A stretch of 64,000 nt of DNA from Thermoplasmatota archaeon (GCA_023488885.1 JAMDDH010000002.1:62001-126000); one strand, 5' to 3'; shown: positions 9,086 to 17,698, counted from the stretch's first letter. A program made the numbers and translations. The notes: a model not told the origin generated them from the letters alone.

Positions 9086-10111
9086 TTAATGCATGAAGAG
9101 GTATTTTTTCCGCTCTTCTGCTGAAAGCAACAGAATCTTCCTGTCTATCTGTTTCACGAGATAATCTATATCTTTTTCTTCAACGCTTATCCCGTTGTTG
9201 ATCAGAGTTAACAATATTGATCCCGATACAGCGTGATATCCGTATATGGCTGGCAAAAATTTTACTTCAGGTACATATTTCCTCACAGTTTCAACCAAGG
9301 AATTCCAGTAAATGTCTCCCGAGCGATATACTCCGCCATAACCACTGACAGTAATTTCTCCCTTTATCTCCAGCCGCTTGTGAAGACTCAGGACACATTT
9401 AGCAGCCTCTTTCGCGGCCTCCCTGATTAAGTCAGTACAAAGGACATCACCAGAATTAGCCATCTCTGAAACTATTGTGGCTAAACTGGCGATCTCCCTG
9501 ATGTTGATTTTTTTGCCATATACTTTATTTACAAGGTCTCTGCCTTTTTCTACATTGAATTTCTTCTTGAGTCTGAGATTCAAGGGACTGGAATACTCAC
9601 TTCGCCCATCTTCCAGCTTTGCGGTTTCCTGTAAAGCGCGTTTGCCGATATAGAATCCTCCACCCTCATCTCCTATAAGCCACCCCCATCCGCTGGATCT
9701 TTCCACTCTTTTCCCGTATCTGCCATAAGCTATCATGCCAGTTCCAGGGGCGGCAATGATGCCGTTTCCATCAAGGAATCTTGAAAAATATCCCGCTTCG
9801 CCGTCATTGAGCAGTTGATACTTCAGCTCCTTCTCTGAACGTTCAACGATTCCCCTTATAATCTCAGTGGAACGATCCGAATCCTTCACTCCCGCTATGG
9901 CGAGGATTATGCTTTTAATTTCATTCCTATCCTTGCCAGATTGTTCAAGAGCGCCCTGTACTGCCTTTTTTATATTTTTAACAGTATTTGGAATTCCGAT
10001 ATTACGATAATTTGAAGGACCTGCAATCCCGAGGCCTTCAATTTCTTTCTGTTCATTGAAAACTGCAGCAACAGTTTTTGTGGCTCCCCCATCAAGAGCA
10101 ATCCATGTCAT
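9086..10111 (-). CDS. BadF/BadG-type amino-sugar kinase (GlcNAc/MurNAc kinase-like)
   Basis: This is an ASKHA-fold kinase of the family that includes N-acetylglucosamine kinase and clostridial MurK, which phosphorylates both GlcNAc and MurNAc at O-6. With the ATG at 10111 it has 341 residues. Motifs are phosphate-1 LDGGATKT (6-13), NDGEAG (102-107, Asp103 as likely base), APGTGMIAYG (121-130) and GDEGGGFYIG (147-156). GPSNYRN (31-37) is typical of the GlcNAc kinase branch. A longer frame to 10222 exists, but the phosphate-1 loop normally starts within the first ten residues and an A/T box (10134-10145) lies about 28 nt before 10111. It would supply MurNAc-6-P to MurQ and GlcNAc-6-P to NagA, a job done by PTS in most bacteria. 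MurNAc use is inferred from context. Confidence 0.85.
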   Translation of the reverse strand: MTWIALDGGATKTVAAVFNEQKEIEGLGIAGPSNYRNIGIPNTVKNIKKAVQGALEQSGKDRNEIKSIILAIAGVKDSDRSTEIIRGIVERSEKELKYQLLNDGEAGYFSRFLDGNGIIAAPGTGMIAYGRYGKRVERSSGWGWLIGDEGGGFYIGKRALQETAKLEDGRSEYSSPLNLRLKKKFNVEKGRDLVNKVYGKKINIREIASLATIVSEMANSGDVLCTDLIREAAKEAAKCVLSLHKRLEIKGEITVSGYGGVYRSGDIYWNSLVETVRKYVPEVKFLPAIYGYHAVSGSILLTLINNGISVEEKDIDYLVKQIDRKILLLSAEERKKYLFMH

Positions 10112-10287
10112 TCTTAATGGGAGCCTAATAGGAATTAAAAATTTAATGCAGGGAGGCAACTCGCCATATATCCAGATCAGGGTAAACATACTACAACAAT
10201 AGGATAATGCATAAGAAATCAAGTTTCTGCATATTCATTTATTGTTCAGGTATACTCCTGTCAAAAGTATCCACAATTGGAATGTTG

Positions 10288-10312
10288 TACGAAATTCGTA
10301 ATGTCATTACGA
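10288..10312. promoter_or_regulatory. Overlapping palindromes, candidate operator of the transporter/kinase divergon
   Basis: Two perfect inverted repeats overlap in the 286-bp space between the divergent kinase and peptide-binding-protein genes. TACGAAATTCGTA (10288-10300) has 6-bp arms about one base. TCGTAATGTCATTACGA (10296-10312) has 8-bp arms about one base. They end about 57 bp before the TATA box of the peptide-binding protein (10369-10376). A position well upstream of TATA suits an activator, or a repressor serving both directions. No regulator gene was recognised nearby. Confidence 0.5.
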
Positions 10313-10366
10313 GTACGTGAATTTATGCCTCAACTTAACAGAATTGGCTATATTGTTCTACAAAGA

Positions 10367-10378
10367 TTTTTATATTAG
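10367..10378 (+). promoter_or_regulatory. TATA-like box of the peptide transporter operon
   Basis: TTTATATT within this stretch is centred about 26 nt upstream of the ATG at 10398. There is no Shine-Dalgarno sequence. This decides for ATG 10398 over the TTG six bases earlier. Confidence 0.6.
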
Positions 10379-10397
10379 ATAACTCATTAGTTTGTCA

Positions 10398-12197
10398 ATG
10401 GTTAGCACTAACCGTAAAATTTTAATCATGAGCGTCGCTGCATTTCTATTTGTAGTGAACTTTGGGGCACTGGCACAAGGGTCCAACACAGCAACACCAA
10501 GTGGGGAATTTATTTTTGGAACCCCTGTTTCAACTTCAGTCAGTGACCTCAATCCGCTCACTGTATCGAACAGCTTAGCTACTATTATAGATCAGGAGAC
10601 GTACGCCAACTCCCTCGGATTTCAGTGGGCTGACGGAACATTCACTCCCTGGCTTGCCAGTTCCTGGTCTATAACATACAGCGGAACCTCAGAGAACATT
10701 ACTTACCACCTGAACCCCAACGCTGATTGGGTACAGGGAAGCAATGTTGTTGGTCAAATCACCGGAAAAGATGTTGCATATACATTCAAGGCAATTCTTG
10801 GCAACAGTTCACTAGACGGGTACAATCTGGCTTCACACCTCACAAGTGTTACATCTTGGGACAACAACAGTGCAGTTTCATTCAACTTCAACTCAACCAG
10901 TGCACTCTGGTTCACATACGTTACATCACAGGTAATCATTCCGTCATCCTGGAGCCAGTATGATAATGGAACACCAGGTAACATTGGAAGCTACCTTAAC
11001 ATGGGACCTTATGCTAAGGAAATAACTGCCGGGCCATTCACACTCTCCAACATATCATCACAGGGCGCAATCCTTGTTGCCAATACACATTTCTGGATGG
11101 GCACACCACACATCGAAACCTTCTATGTTGAAAAGTTCCAATCTACCTCTTCAGCAGTTCTATCATTGGAGGACGGTTCAATTGCTGGTACTTTCCCTGC
11201 ACTAAGTGATTACAACGCACTTAAGGGAACTACAAACATAACAAATGTAAACCAAGCAGAACCTTGGACTTTCTACCTCTGGATGAACGACACACTTCCG
11301 ACATTCGCGAACTACCACTTCAGACAGGGTCTCGCCTATGCAATAAACAAGACACAGATCATGCAGAAGGCTGAGGATGGCCTTGGCTCATGGGGATCCA
11401 ACTTCTCATTCGGTGGCTTGCCAACAGTGATGAAATCACAGTGGGCACCAAACCTGACCCAGTACTCGTTCAATAACACAAAGGCTCTACACCAGTTTGA
11501 ACTTGCAGGATACCACCAGAACATAACTTCGTCTGGGGTTCAGTTAGTTAACAATACAACTAAAAAACAACTCACGTTGACTATCCAGGAACCCCCAGTT
11601 TCTGACTGGCAGGCTGCAGGCACATTCATACAATCAGATCTCAAGGTGCTGGGAATAAATGCTGTATTACTAAGTGTTCCTTTCAGCACATGGGGTGCGG
11701 ACACATTTGGCGCTAACTTTACTACCTTGACCTACTTTGGATATGTCCCAGCGTTCACAAACCCGTACATACAGCTGCAGGCACCATACGATTATAATGG
11801 CGGATTCTGGAATGTTGAGCATTTCTCAAATTCAACATTGAATGGGCTGTTTAACACAACAATTAGCGCGACTGGAACAAACTTTACCAAAGATTTGAAC
11901 CAGATGCAGCAGATTATTGACCAGCAGGTGCCAATAGTACCTATCGGGAATGCAAACAACTTCTATGCATACAACAACAAGATGGTACAGGGTTTCCTTC
12001 CAAATCTGACCATGGACAGCCCATACAATCTGATGCAGATAACCTCCTCTTATACGCCGCCCACAACACCGGCAACTACTTCCAGCAATAACATCCTCTA
12101 TTACCTCGCTGGTGGAGTAGCGGCTGCCATAGTAGTTGGCGGAGTAGTTGGCTACGCTCTTAGAGGAAAAGGAAACAAAGGCAAGGAAGAAAAATAA
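10398..12197 (+). CDS. Peptide ABC transporter substrate-binding protein (SBP family 5), membrane-anchored
   Basis: This 599-residue extracytoplasmic receptor belongs to the Dpp/Opp/Nik family. Residues 1-28 form a signal segment (Lys-Ile-Leu start, hydrophobic core, Ala-rich end). The mature part begins with GEFIFGTP and VSDLNPLT, the usual N-terminal lobe of SBP5 proteins, and contains RQGLAYAINKT (about 305-315), the conserved hinge region. Many Asn-x-Ser/Thr sequons suggest N-glycosylation. A Thr/Ser/Pro linker near residue 555 leads to a C-terminal membrane helix (about 570-588) and a Lys-rich tail, the common archaeal anchor. It is the first gene of the transporter operon; a U-rich stretch follows it. 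Peptide or muropeptide as ligand is inferred from the cluster. Confidence 0.88.
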   Translation: MVSTNRKILIMSVAAFLFVVNFGALAQGSNTATPSGEFIFGTPVSTSVSDLNPLTVSNSLATIIDQETYANSLGFQWADGTFTPWLASSWSITYSGTSENITYHLNPNADWVQGSNVVGQITGKDVAYTFKAILGNSSLDGYNLASHLTSVTSWDNNSAVSFNFNSTSALWFTYVTSQVIIPSSWSQYDNGTPGNIGSYLNMGPYAKEITAGPFTLSNISSQGAILVANTHFWMGTPHIETFYVEKFQSTSSAVLSLEDGSIAGTFPALSDYNALKGTTNITNVNQAEPWTFYLWMNDTLPTFANYHFRQGLAYAINKTQIMQKAEDGLGSWGSNFSFGGLPTVMKSQWAPNLTQYSFNNTKALHQFELAGYHQNITSSGVQLVNNTTKKQLTLTIQEPPVSDWQAAGTFIQSDLKVLGINAVLLSVPFSTWGADTFGANFTTLTYFGYVPAFTNPYIQLQAPYDYNGGFWNVEHFSNSTLNGLFNTTISATGTNFTKDLNQMQQIIDQQVPIVPIGNANNFYAYNNKMVQGFLPNLTMDSPYNLMQITSSYTPPTTPATTSSNNILYYLAGGVAAAIVVGGVVGYALRGKGNKGKEEK

Positions 12198-12218
12198 ACC
12201 TAAACAATTTTAAATCTA

Positions 12219-12236
12219 TTTTTTTTACCCTTTTTT
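12219..12236 (+). terminator. U-rich intra-operon termination signal
   Basis: T8 and T6 tracts separated by an ACCC block directly follow the binding-protein gene, before the permease ATG at 12248. Such tracts terminate archaeal transcription. Partial termination here would give more binding protein than permease, as is common in ABC operons. Confidence 0.4.
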
Positions 12237-12247
12237 GATGTGGTTAA

Positions 12248-13237
12248 ATGATTACTAGAAAATATCTTGTTACACGGACAAGTTATGCCGTATTGACTTC
12301 CGCAATCGCCCTCGTCATTAATTTTTTATTGCCACGGTTGGTTCCGGGCAATCCCGTCTACACAATCTTACTGACAAAGTATCATTATCTTCCACCTAAC
12401 CAGATTAAACTACTTGAATCAGAATTTGGACTTCAGAACCCGAATCTCCTGTACCAGTTTCAACGTTACATTATTGAGTTGTTCCATGGAAATTTGGGAA
12501 TATCTTATTACTACTTCCCAGCAACAGTCACTAACGTCATAGCAACGCATCTCCCATGGACTTTATTTCTTCTAGGAACGGCGACCGCGATCTCATCCCT
12601 GGTCGGAGTCATTATTGGTAAATACATTGGTTGGCATAGTGGAACTAAGGGGGAAACAGCAATCTCTGCCCTGTTTATGGGCCTCACGTCCATCCCCTTC
12701 TTCTGGATTGCAGTGATCTTTCAGCTGATTTTCGCACTTTATATAACTCATCTTCTTCCGATTTCAGGGGCTTATTCGGTCACATTAGTACCATCCTGGA
12801 ATGTGGCCTTTATTCTAAGCGTCCTCCGACACAGCATATTGCCAATTTTCACACTTGTTCTTGTGTCATTTCCGGGTTTTTCCCTTACTATGCGAAATAC
12901 CATGGTCAACCAGAATAAGGAAGATTACCTCACATTGGCAAAAGCTAAAGGAATTCCCGAAAGGCTTATTGTAAAAAATTACGCGGCACGAAATGCAGTA
13001 TTGCCAGTTGCAACTCATATTGTCCTTGCATTCGGCTATGTTGTGGCCGGTGCGTTCTTTGTGGAAGTTGTTTTCTCATATCCTGGAATCGGTTACGCTC
13101 TTTATGTTGCAGTTACATCCCTGGATTACCCACTTGTGGATGGAATATTTTTGGTGATTACGTTGACAGTCATTATAGCTAATTTTTTTGCAGATATCCT
13201 TTATGCATATCTGGATCCGAGAGTGGAGTTGAAGTAA
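12248..13237 (+). CDS. dppB: Peptide ABC transporter permease (DppB-type)
   Basis: This 329-residue membrane protein has the layout of DppB/OppB. A first helix lies near residues 12-30, with the LVPGNPV motif just after it. A long periplasmic-side loop follows, then about five more helices between residues 100 and 320. The cytoplasmic EAA loop that contacts the ATPase is seen around DYLTLAKAKGIPERLI (about 218-233), followed by NYAARNAVLPVATHI. It is the first of two permease genes, four bases before the second. Together with the following genes it makes one importer. Family assignment is firm; the symbol reflects family, not proven dipeptide specificity. Confidence 0.9.
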   Translation: MITRKYLVTRTSYAVLTSAIALVINFLLPRLVPGNPVYTILLTKYHYLPPNQIKLLESEFGLQNPNLLYQFQRYIIELFHGNLGISYYYFPATVTNVIATHLPWTLFLLGTATAISSLVGVIIGKYIGWHSGTKGETAISALFMGLTSIPFFWIAVIFQLIFALYITHLLPISGAYSVTLVPSWNVAFILSVLRHSILPIFTLVLVSFPGFSLTMRNTMVNQNKEDYLTLAKAKGIPERLIVKNYAARNAVLPVATHIVLAFGYVVAGAFFVEVVFSYPGIGYALYVAVTSLDYPLVDGIFLVITLTVIIANFFADILYAYLDPRVELK

Positions 13238-13241
13238 ACAT

Positions 13242-14141
13242 ATGTTACCTGAAGTAGGACCGTTAGAAACCAAGACACTGAAAACAAAGAGTACAACAGG
13301 AGAGGTTAGTTTCCTACGCGGTGCGCTGGGAAACAAGAAATTCTTTTCCGGGTTCATAATACTCCTGGCCTTCACTACCATTGGCATCATTGGCCCCTTT
13401 ATTGCACCTTATAATCCTTACAATACTAGTTTTCCTAGCTGGTTGCCACCTACATCTGCACACCTGATGGGAACTGACTATATCGGCCACGATGTGTTCA
13501 CATGGTTTGTAATTGGCACTGGTACATCACTTTTTGTCGGAGCGGCAGTTTCCCTTATCACGACATTTCTTGGTACAGCCGCGGGCCTTGTATCGGGATA
13601 TTACAGCGGTATGGTGGACAACATTCTAATGAGAACAGTTGATGTTCTTCTGATCATGCCGACATTTCCTTTACTGGTTATCCTGGCTGTCTATTTGCCA
13701 CCCACTAATACGACGACTATCATCATTCTCGGAGTGCTGTCATGGCCATTCATGTCAAGGGTCATCAGATCCCAGGTGTTGACATTGAAGGAAAGACCGT
13801 TTATAAGTGCAGCTAAATTGTCGGGATATTCCGGCAAGAAAATACTTTTCAGTGAAATTTTCCCACATCTGCTGCCACTGATTGTTATAAATGCGGTATA
13901 TATTGTTGTTGGAGCCATTGTGGCCCAGGCAGGGCTTGCCTTCTTTGGTCTTGGTAACCTTGCTTCAGTGAATTGGGGTACATCTCTCTACTGGGCTCAG
14001 TCGTCTGATGCCATAATTTACAATGCATGGTGGTGGATTATACCCCCCGGTCTGTCTATTGCAATAATAGGTATTGCTGCCAATCTGTTTGGTTCCGGGC
14101 TGAATGAATACGTTGGACAGAGATCAGGTGAAGTGAGATGA
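13242..14141 (+). CDS. dppC: Peptide ABC transporter permease (DppC-type)
   Basis: This second permease of the importer has 299 residues. A hydrophilic N-terminus of about 35 residues precedes the first helix, as in DppC. The segment LMGTDYIGHDVFTWFV (about 76-91) is the usual LGTDxxGRDxxS block of this family, with GRD changed to GHD. The EAA loop is PFISAAKLSGYSGKKIL (about 186-202). Five to six helices are visible. Its stop overlaps the start of the next ATPase gene (ATGA), which points to coupled translation. Pairing with DppB-type protein forms the membrane channel. Confidence 0.9.
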   Translation: MLPEVGPLETKTLKTKSTTGEVSFLRGALGNKKFFSGFIILLAFTTIGIIGPFIAPYNPYNTSFPSWLPPTSAHLMGTDYIGHDVFTWFVIGTGTSLFVGAAVSLITTFLGTAAGLVSGYYSGMVDNILMRTVDVLLIMPTFPLLVILAVYLPPTNTTTIIILGVLSWPFMSRVIRSQVLTLKERPFISAAKLSGYSGKKILFSEIFPHLLPLIVINAVYIVVGAIVAQAGLAFFGLGNLASVNWGTSLYWAQSSDAIIYNAWWWIIPPGLSIAIIGIAANLFGSGLNEYVGQRSGEVR

Positions 14142-15136
14142 GCTTTCCCATCCTTTCAATCAAGAAACTGAATACAGTTTTCCACACACCATCAGGAGAT
14201 GTTATGGCATTGAGAAACCTGAGCCTTGAAGTGAACAAGGGTGAAGTTCTTGCAATTGTTGGAGAATCAGGCTCCGGAAAATCCACATTGGGATTTTCTA
14301 TTCTCAGGTTGATTGAAAACCCTGGCGAAATTATCAGTGGCTCTATTGTCTTCCACAGTCCGGAACGTGATGTCCACATACTTGATCTCAGCCTTCCTCA
14401 ACTCAGAGAATTCAGGTGGGTTAACATCTCAATGATTTTCCAATCTGCCATGAACGTTCTTAATCCCATAGCTAGGATAGAAAAACAGTTTATTGACACA
14501 TTTGAGGCACATAATATAGAAGGAGATTATCAGGAGAGAATCAATAAGTATCTTGAAATTGCAGGGTTAGGTAAGCAGGTAAAGAAAATGTTCCCGCACG
14601 AACTGAGTGGGGGAATGAAACAGAGAGTCAATATTGCCCTGGCATTGTCATGTGAACCATCGATCCTGATTGCAGATGAACCCACAACTGCGCTAGACGT
14701 AGTGGTTCAGAAGGAAATACTCTCTTCAATAATGAGAATTAAGGATGAGCTCAATTTGACCGTTATCTTCATAACTCACGACCTCTCCGTTGCATCTTCA
14801 ATAGCTGACAGGCTTGCTATCTTCTATGCGGGAAGACCTGTGGAAGTAGGTTCTGCTGATAAGATCCTCAGATCTCCTCAGCATCCCTATACTACTTTGC
14901 TTCTCTCTTCAGTTATTTCTCTCAACACCAACAGAGAAGCTTCTCTAAAAACCATGGGGGGATCCCCCCCTGATTTGAAAAAACGAATACCTGGATGCAG
15001 TTTTCTGGAGAGATGTCCAATTGGTGAAGAGGCCTGCTCCACCTACGACCTTTTCCCAGCTAAAGTCCACGGCGATGTTTTTGTGGAATGCATCCATCCA
15101 GGTAAGTTGGAGTTCGAGATGGAGGTAAACAAATGA
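14138..15136 (+). CDS. dppD: Peptide ABC transporter ATPase (DppD-type)
   Basis: This 332-residue nucleotide-binding subunit has Walker A GESGSGKST (42-50), the ABC signature LSGGMKQR (about 156-163) and Walker B ending ADEPTTALD (about 179-187). After the ATPase domain there is the Opp/Dpp C-terminal extension with GCSFLERCP and further cysteines, which in related transporters binds an Fe-S cluster or supports dimer contact. The ATG overlaps the dppC stop by four bases. It is one of two non-identical ATPases of the importer. Confidence 0.92.
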   Translation: MSFPILSIKKLNTVFHTPSGDVMALRNLSLEVNKGEVLAIVGESGSGKSTLGFSILRLIENPGEIISGSIVFHSPERDVHILDLSLPQLREFRWVNISMIFQSAMNVLNPIARIEKQFIDTFEAHNIEGDYQERINKYLEIAGLGKQVKKMFPHELSGGMKQRVNIALALSCEPSILIADEPTTALDVVVQKEILSSIMRIKDELNLTVIFITHDLSVASSIADRLAIFYAGRPVEVGSADKILRSPQHPYTTLLLSSVISLNTNREASLKTMGGSPPDLKKRIPGCSFLERCPIGEEACSTYDLFPAKVHGDVFVECIHPGKLEFEMEVNK

Positions 15137-15162
15137 AGAGAATTCCAGGAAAGGTGAATTAA

Positions 15163-16161
15163 TTGCTCACAGGCAGGAGACTTAAAGAAGAGAAATGGTT
15201 GCCTCCATCCAATGAAATAATCTCATTCCGGAATGTTGACAAGGTTTACAAATCCGGACACACTACGAACTATGCGCTGGACAGCATCAATTTTTCCATC
15301 AAAACAGGAAAGACCCTATCGGTGGTAGGGGAAAGCGGAAGTGGGAAGACAACATTCGGCCTTGCATCATTAGGTCTCATAGAACCAACCCGAGGGAAGA
15401 TATACTTCCAGGGGATAGACATCACATCTCTTGACAGGATCCAAAAGAGGAATTTCAGGTCAAAAACACACATGATTTTTCAGGATCCATATTCTTCCCT
15501 GAATCCCTACAACAACATTTTCACCACTGTCTCAGCTCCAATTGAATCTTTCCAGAAAGGCATGAGCAAAGAGGAAAGACGTAACAAGGCCGCTGAAATG
15601 CTGGATAAAGTGGGGTTATCCCCAGGAGCGGATTTCCTTGACATCTATCCTAAGAGTCTTTCGGGGGGACAGAGACAGAGGGTTGCTATTGCAAGATCAT
15701 TGATAAACAAGCCAGAGTTTGTAGTTGCAGACGAGCCCACGTCAATGCTAGATGTTTCAATAACGTCTACTGTCATCAATCTTATGAAATCCCTTAAGGA
15801 CGAGTTGAATTTCACAATGCTATACATCTCCCACGAGATAGCAACATCGAGGTACATTGGGGATGATATGGCTGTAATGAATCTCGGAAGGATTGTTGAG
15901 TATGGAAGCCCCGAGGAGATCACCAAATCACCAAAGCACCCTTATACCGACCTCCTTATCAGGTCCTATCCAAAGCCTGGACAAAAATTAGTGCCGGGAG
16001 AAACAAGACATGGTGATTACAATGTATACAATGGGGGCATCAAAGGATGCACATTTGCTTACGCCTGTCCTTTCAAGATACCAGAATGTGAAAATACCAA
16101 ACCTGAGCTCAGGGAGATATCACAGGGGCACTGGGTAGCCTGTTTCCATCCCATAAATTAG
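15163..16161 (+). CDS. dppF: Peptide ABC transporter ATPase (DppF-type)
   Basis: This second ATPase of the importer has 332 residues. Walker A is GESGSGKTT (about 55-63), the signature is LSGGQRQR (about 166-173), and Walker B ends ADEPTSMLD (about 190-198). The same C-terminal family extension is present with GCTFAYACPF. The start is TTG at 15163 with a GGTGA stretch about 6 nt upstream; no ATG lies close in frame. It is the last gene of the operon and is followed by a T-rich convergent region. All five parts of a peptide importer are therefore present and intact. Confidence 0.91.
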   Translation: MLTGRRLKEEKWLPPSNEIISFRNVDKVYKSGHTTNYALDSINFSIKTGKTLSVVGESGSGKTTFGLASLGLIEPTRGKIYFQGIDITSLDRIQKRNFRSKTHMIFQDPYSSLNPYNNIFTTVSAPIESFQKGMSKEERRNKAAEMLDKVGLSPGADFLDIYPKSLSGGQRQRVAIARSLINKPEFVVADEPTSMLDVSITSTVINLMKSLKDELNFTMLYISHEIATSRYIGDDMAVMNLGRIVEYGSPEEITKSPKHPYTDLLIRSYPKPGQKLVPGETRHGDYNVYNGGIKGCTFAYACPFKIPECENTKPELREISQGHWVACFHPIN

Positions 16162-16193
16162 GAGAAGGATGACGAGTTTTCACACCCGTCTCC

Positions 16194-16222
16194 AACGTAT
16201 TTTTAGTTTCAGTTTTTCTTTT
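16194..16222. terminator. T-rich region between convergent genes
   Basis: Several T4-T5 runs lie directly after the last transporter gene and overlap the end of the short minus-strand gene. They could end transcription of the importer operon. No stem-loop is needed in archaea. Confidence 0.35.
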
Positions 16223-16520
16223 TCATTATTGTTAATGCCACTGCTGCAAACACTGCAATTGAAATGCCTCCAATCAGGCCAATTGTAGCAGGTGTATCAA
16301 GCCCAAGTACTGAAAATGGTTGGCTTCCGACATAAAGTGTGAAATTGTTGTAGGCTGTACCGTTGCTGCCAGATGATTGCACTTCAATGTTGTTTGTACC
16401 ATCGGATGGAGTAAAATAATAGGTTCTTCCCACATTTTTGGGGGTAAACACAATCCCCATAAGTTTGGCAGAGGAACCCATTCTCGGTCGATCCCATAAG
16501 TAGTTGAATACCTTGCTCAC
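16209..16520 (-). CDS. Small surface-anchored protein or C-terminal fragment
   Basis: This 103-residue frame encodes an extracytoplasmic beta-type segment (residues 25-75, with Asn-x-Ser/Thr sites) followed by a membrane helix (about 78-98) and a Met-Lys-Lys-Lys-Asn end. This is the usual C-terminus of anchored surface proteins in these archaea. There is no signal peptide. The same frame is open upstream of the GTG start for about 39 codons, interrupted by one TAA (16536-16538), and the upstream peptide contains ANVTINVSG, which also looks extracellular. I therefore suspect the end of a decayed larger protein. No function is recognised. Confidence 0.45.
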   Translation of the reverse strand: MSKVFNYLWDRPRMGSSAKLMGIVFTPKNVGRTYYFTPSDGTNNIEVQSSGSNGTAYNNFTLYVGSQPFSVLGLDTPATIGLIGGISIAVFAAVALTIMKKKN

Positions 16521-16872
16521 ATTCCTTACTTTTTCTTAAAATCGTCCACTAACATTTATCGTTACATTCGCTTCATTCAACAAGGATCCAAAGAGGAAGT
16601 GTTTGAAAGCAGTAAAAAATGAGGTCTTGAAATCACGATAACCTACTGAATTAGGTTAGTTATTTCATTCCAACATGACACACACCTAAACTATGGATAA
16701 TCTCTTGAGGAGCCTTAATCTCGTGCTCTCAATTGCAAATGAATCAGTAATACTATTTAATCCCCAATATTGTAGGATAAGCCTTGTTTTTTGTTTTGCA
16801 TCTAGCTTAAACGCAGTTTTCGTTGAGCAAATTTAAAGAATATTAAGCATAAAAATGGTTCCCACAGGTTCT
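16521..16872. other. Gene-poor stretch, possibly decayed sequence
   Basis: No intact gene is seen. On the minus strand, codons 16655-16539 are open in the frame of the neighbouring anchored-protein fragment and may be its remnant. The rest is A/T-rich without recognisable motifs. Confidence 0.4.
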
Positions 16873-17604
16873 ATGTGTAGAATGTTCGCTTTTATTGGCA
16901 GTGACAGATATTTTTTAAACCAATTTATGAAGCTCTCCTTGAAGTATCTCAGGACGATCACCCTCTATCTGAGTGTATATCGAAATCTTTCTTGAACTAC
17001 AGGGATGGTTGGGGGCTTGTTGAATACGGCAGTGAGGGCATCAGGCATGAAAGATTTTCCAGTGCAATATTCATGACTCCTGTGCCAGAATTCAAAGGGG
17101 ATTTCATATTAATACATGCTAGGAATGCAGCAAAGGGGCAACCATTCGGGATGCTCGACACCCATCCTCAAATGAGGGCTTCAGAAGAATATGATCTGCA
17201 TCTTGCGCATAATGGTGAAATAGATAAGGCAAGAATTCAACATGGACTATCTGATAAAGAAATTGAAAACAGGGCAGACATCGAGGTGTTCCTTGACCTC
17301 ATGTCATCATTCAAGGGATCGGTTCAGGCGTTCTTTTAAAAGTCAATAAGAGAGGTGTATGAAAATAATGCTCTTGTACTGGATTTAACCTTTTCCTCGT
17401 TTCAGTTGACAGAAATGATTATTCCGAAGGTCGCTGATCTCCAGCTACGCTGTTAACTTCGATGAATATCCCAGGCTATACTATTTTGAAGGAAAGGATT
17501 GGAAATCCATCGTTTTCTCAAGCCTGCCTGTTTCAAAAAAAATTTCCCACAAGGTCCAGAAAAGAAGCACTCCAACCTGGACGTATCTACTCACTGAGCT
17601 CTGA
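16873..17604 (+). pseudogene. Class II glutamine amidotransferase (YafJ-like), broken
   Basis: Three frames must be joined to read a class II amidotransferase-like protein. It begins at 16873 with MCRMFAFIGSDRY, where Cys2 is the family's N-terminal nucleophile. A T6 run at 16911-16916 appears to have lost one T; adding it gives RYF-KPIYEALLEVSQ and joins the frame that runs through NYRDGWG, LIHARNAAKG and HLAHNGEI, all family motifs. An in-frame TAA at 17337-17339 interrupts KGSVQAFF/KSIREVYENN. Another shift near 17440 leads to YAVNFDEYPRLYYF and a stop at 17604. The frameshifts and the nonsense codon make a pseudogene more likely than sequencing error alone. Confidence 0.8.
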
Positions 17605-17665
17605 TTGTCTCGAGGAAGAGCCCATTGTCATCCAAAAAAAGTCTCAATCTGTGTCCAAGTAGAAT

Positions 17666-17675
17666 CTTTTAAGAG
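17666..17675 (+). promoter_or_regulatory. TATA-like box of the D-aminopeptidase gene
   Basis: CTTTTAAGAG is centred about 28 nt upstream of ATG 17699. It supports this start over the GTG at 17684. Confidence 0.45.
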
Positions 17676-17698
17676 TTTCATATGTGTTAGGCAAAGGA

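Noticed and set aside
10112-10222. N-terminal extension of the amino-sugar kinase, which looks like a hydrophobic leader
   Set aside because: The phosphate-binding loop starts within the first ten residues in this family, and the extension covers the promoter region; a signal peptide on a kinase makes no sense.
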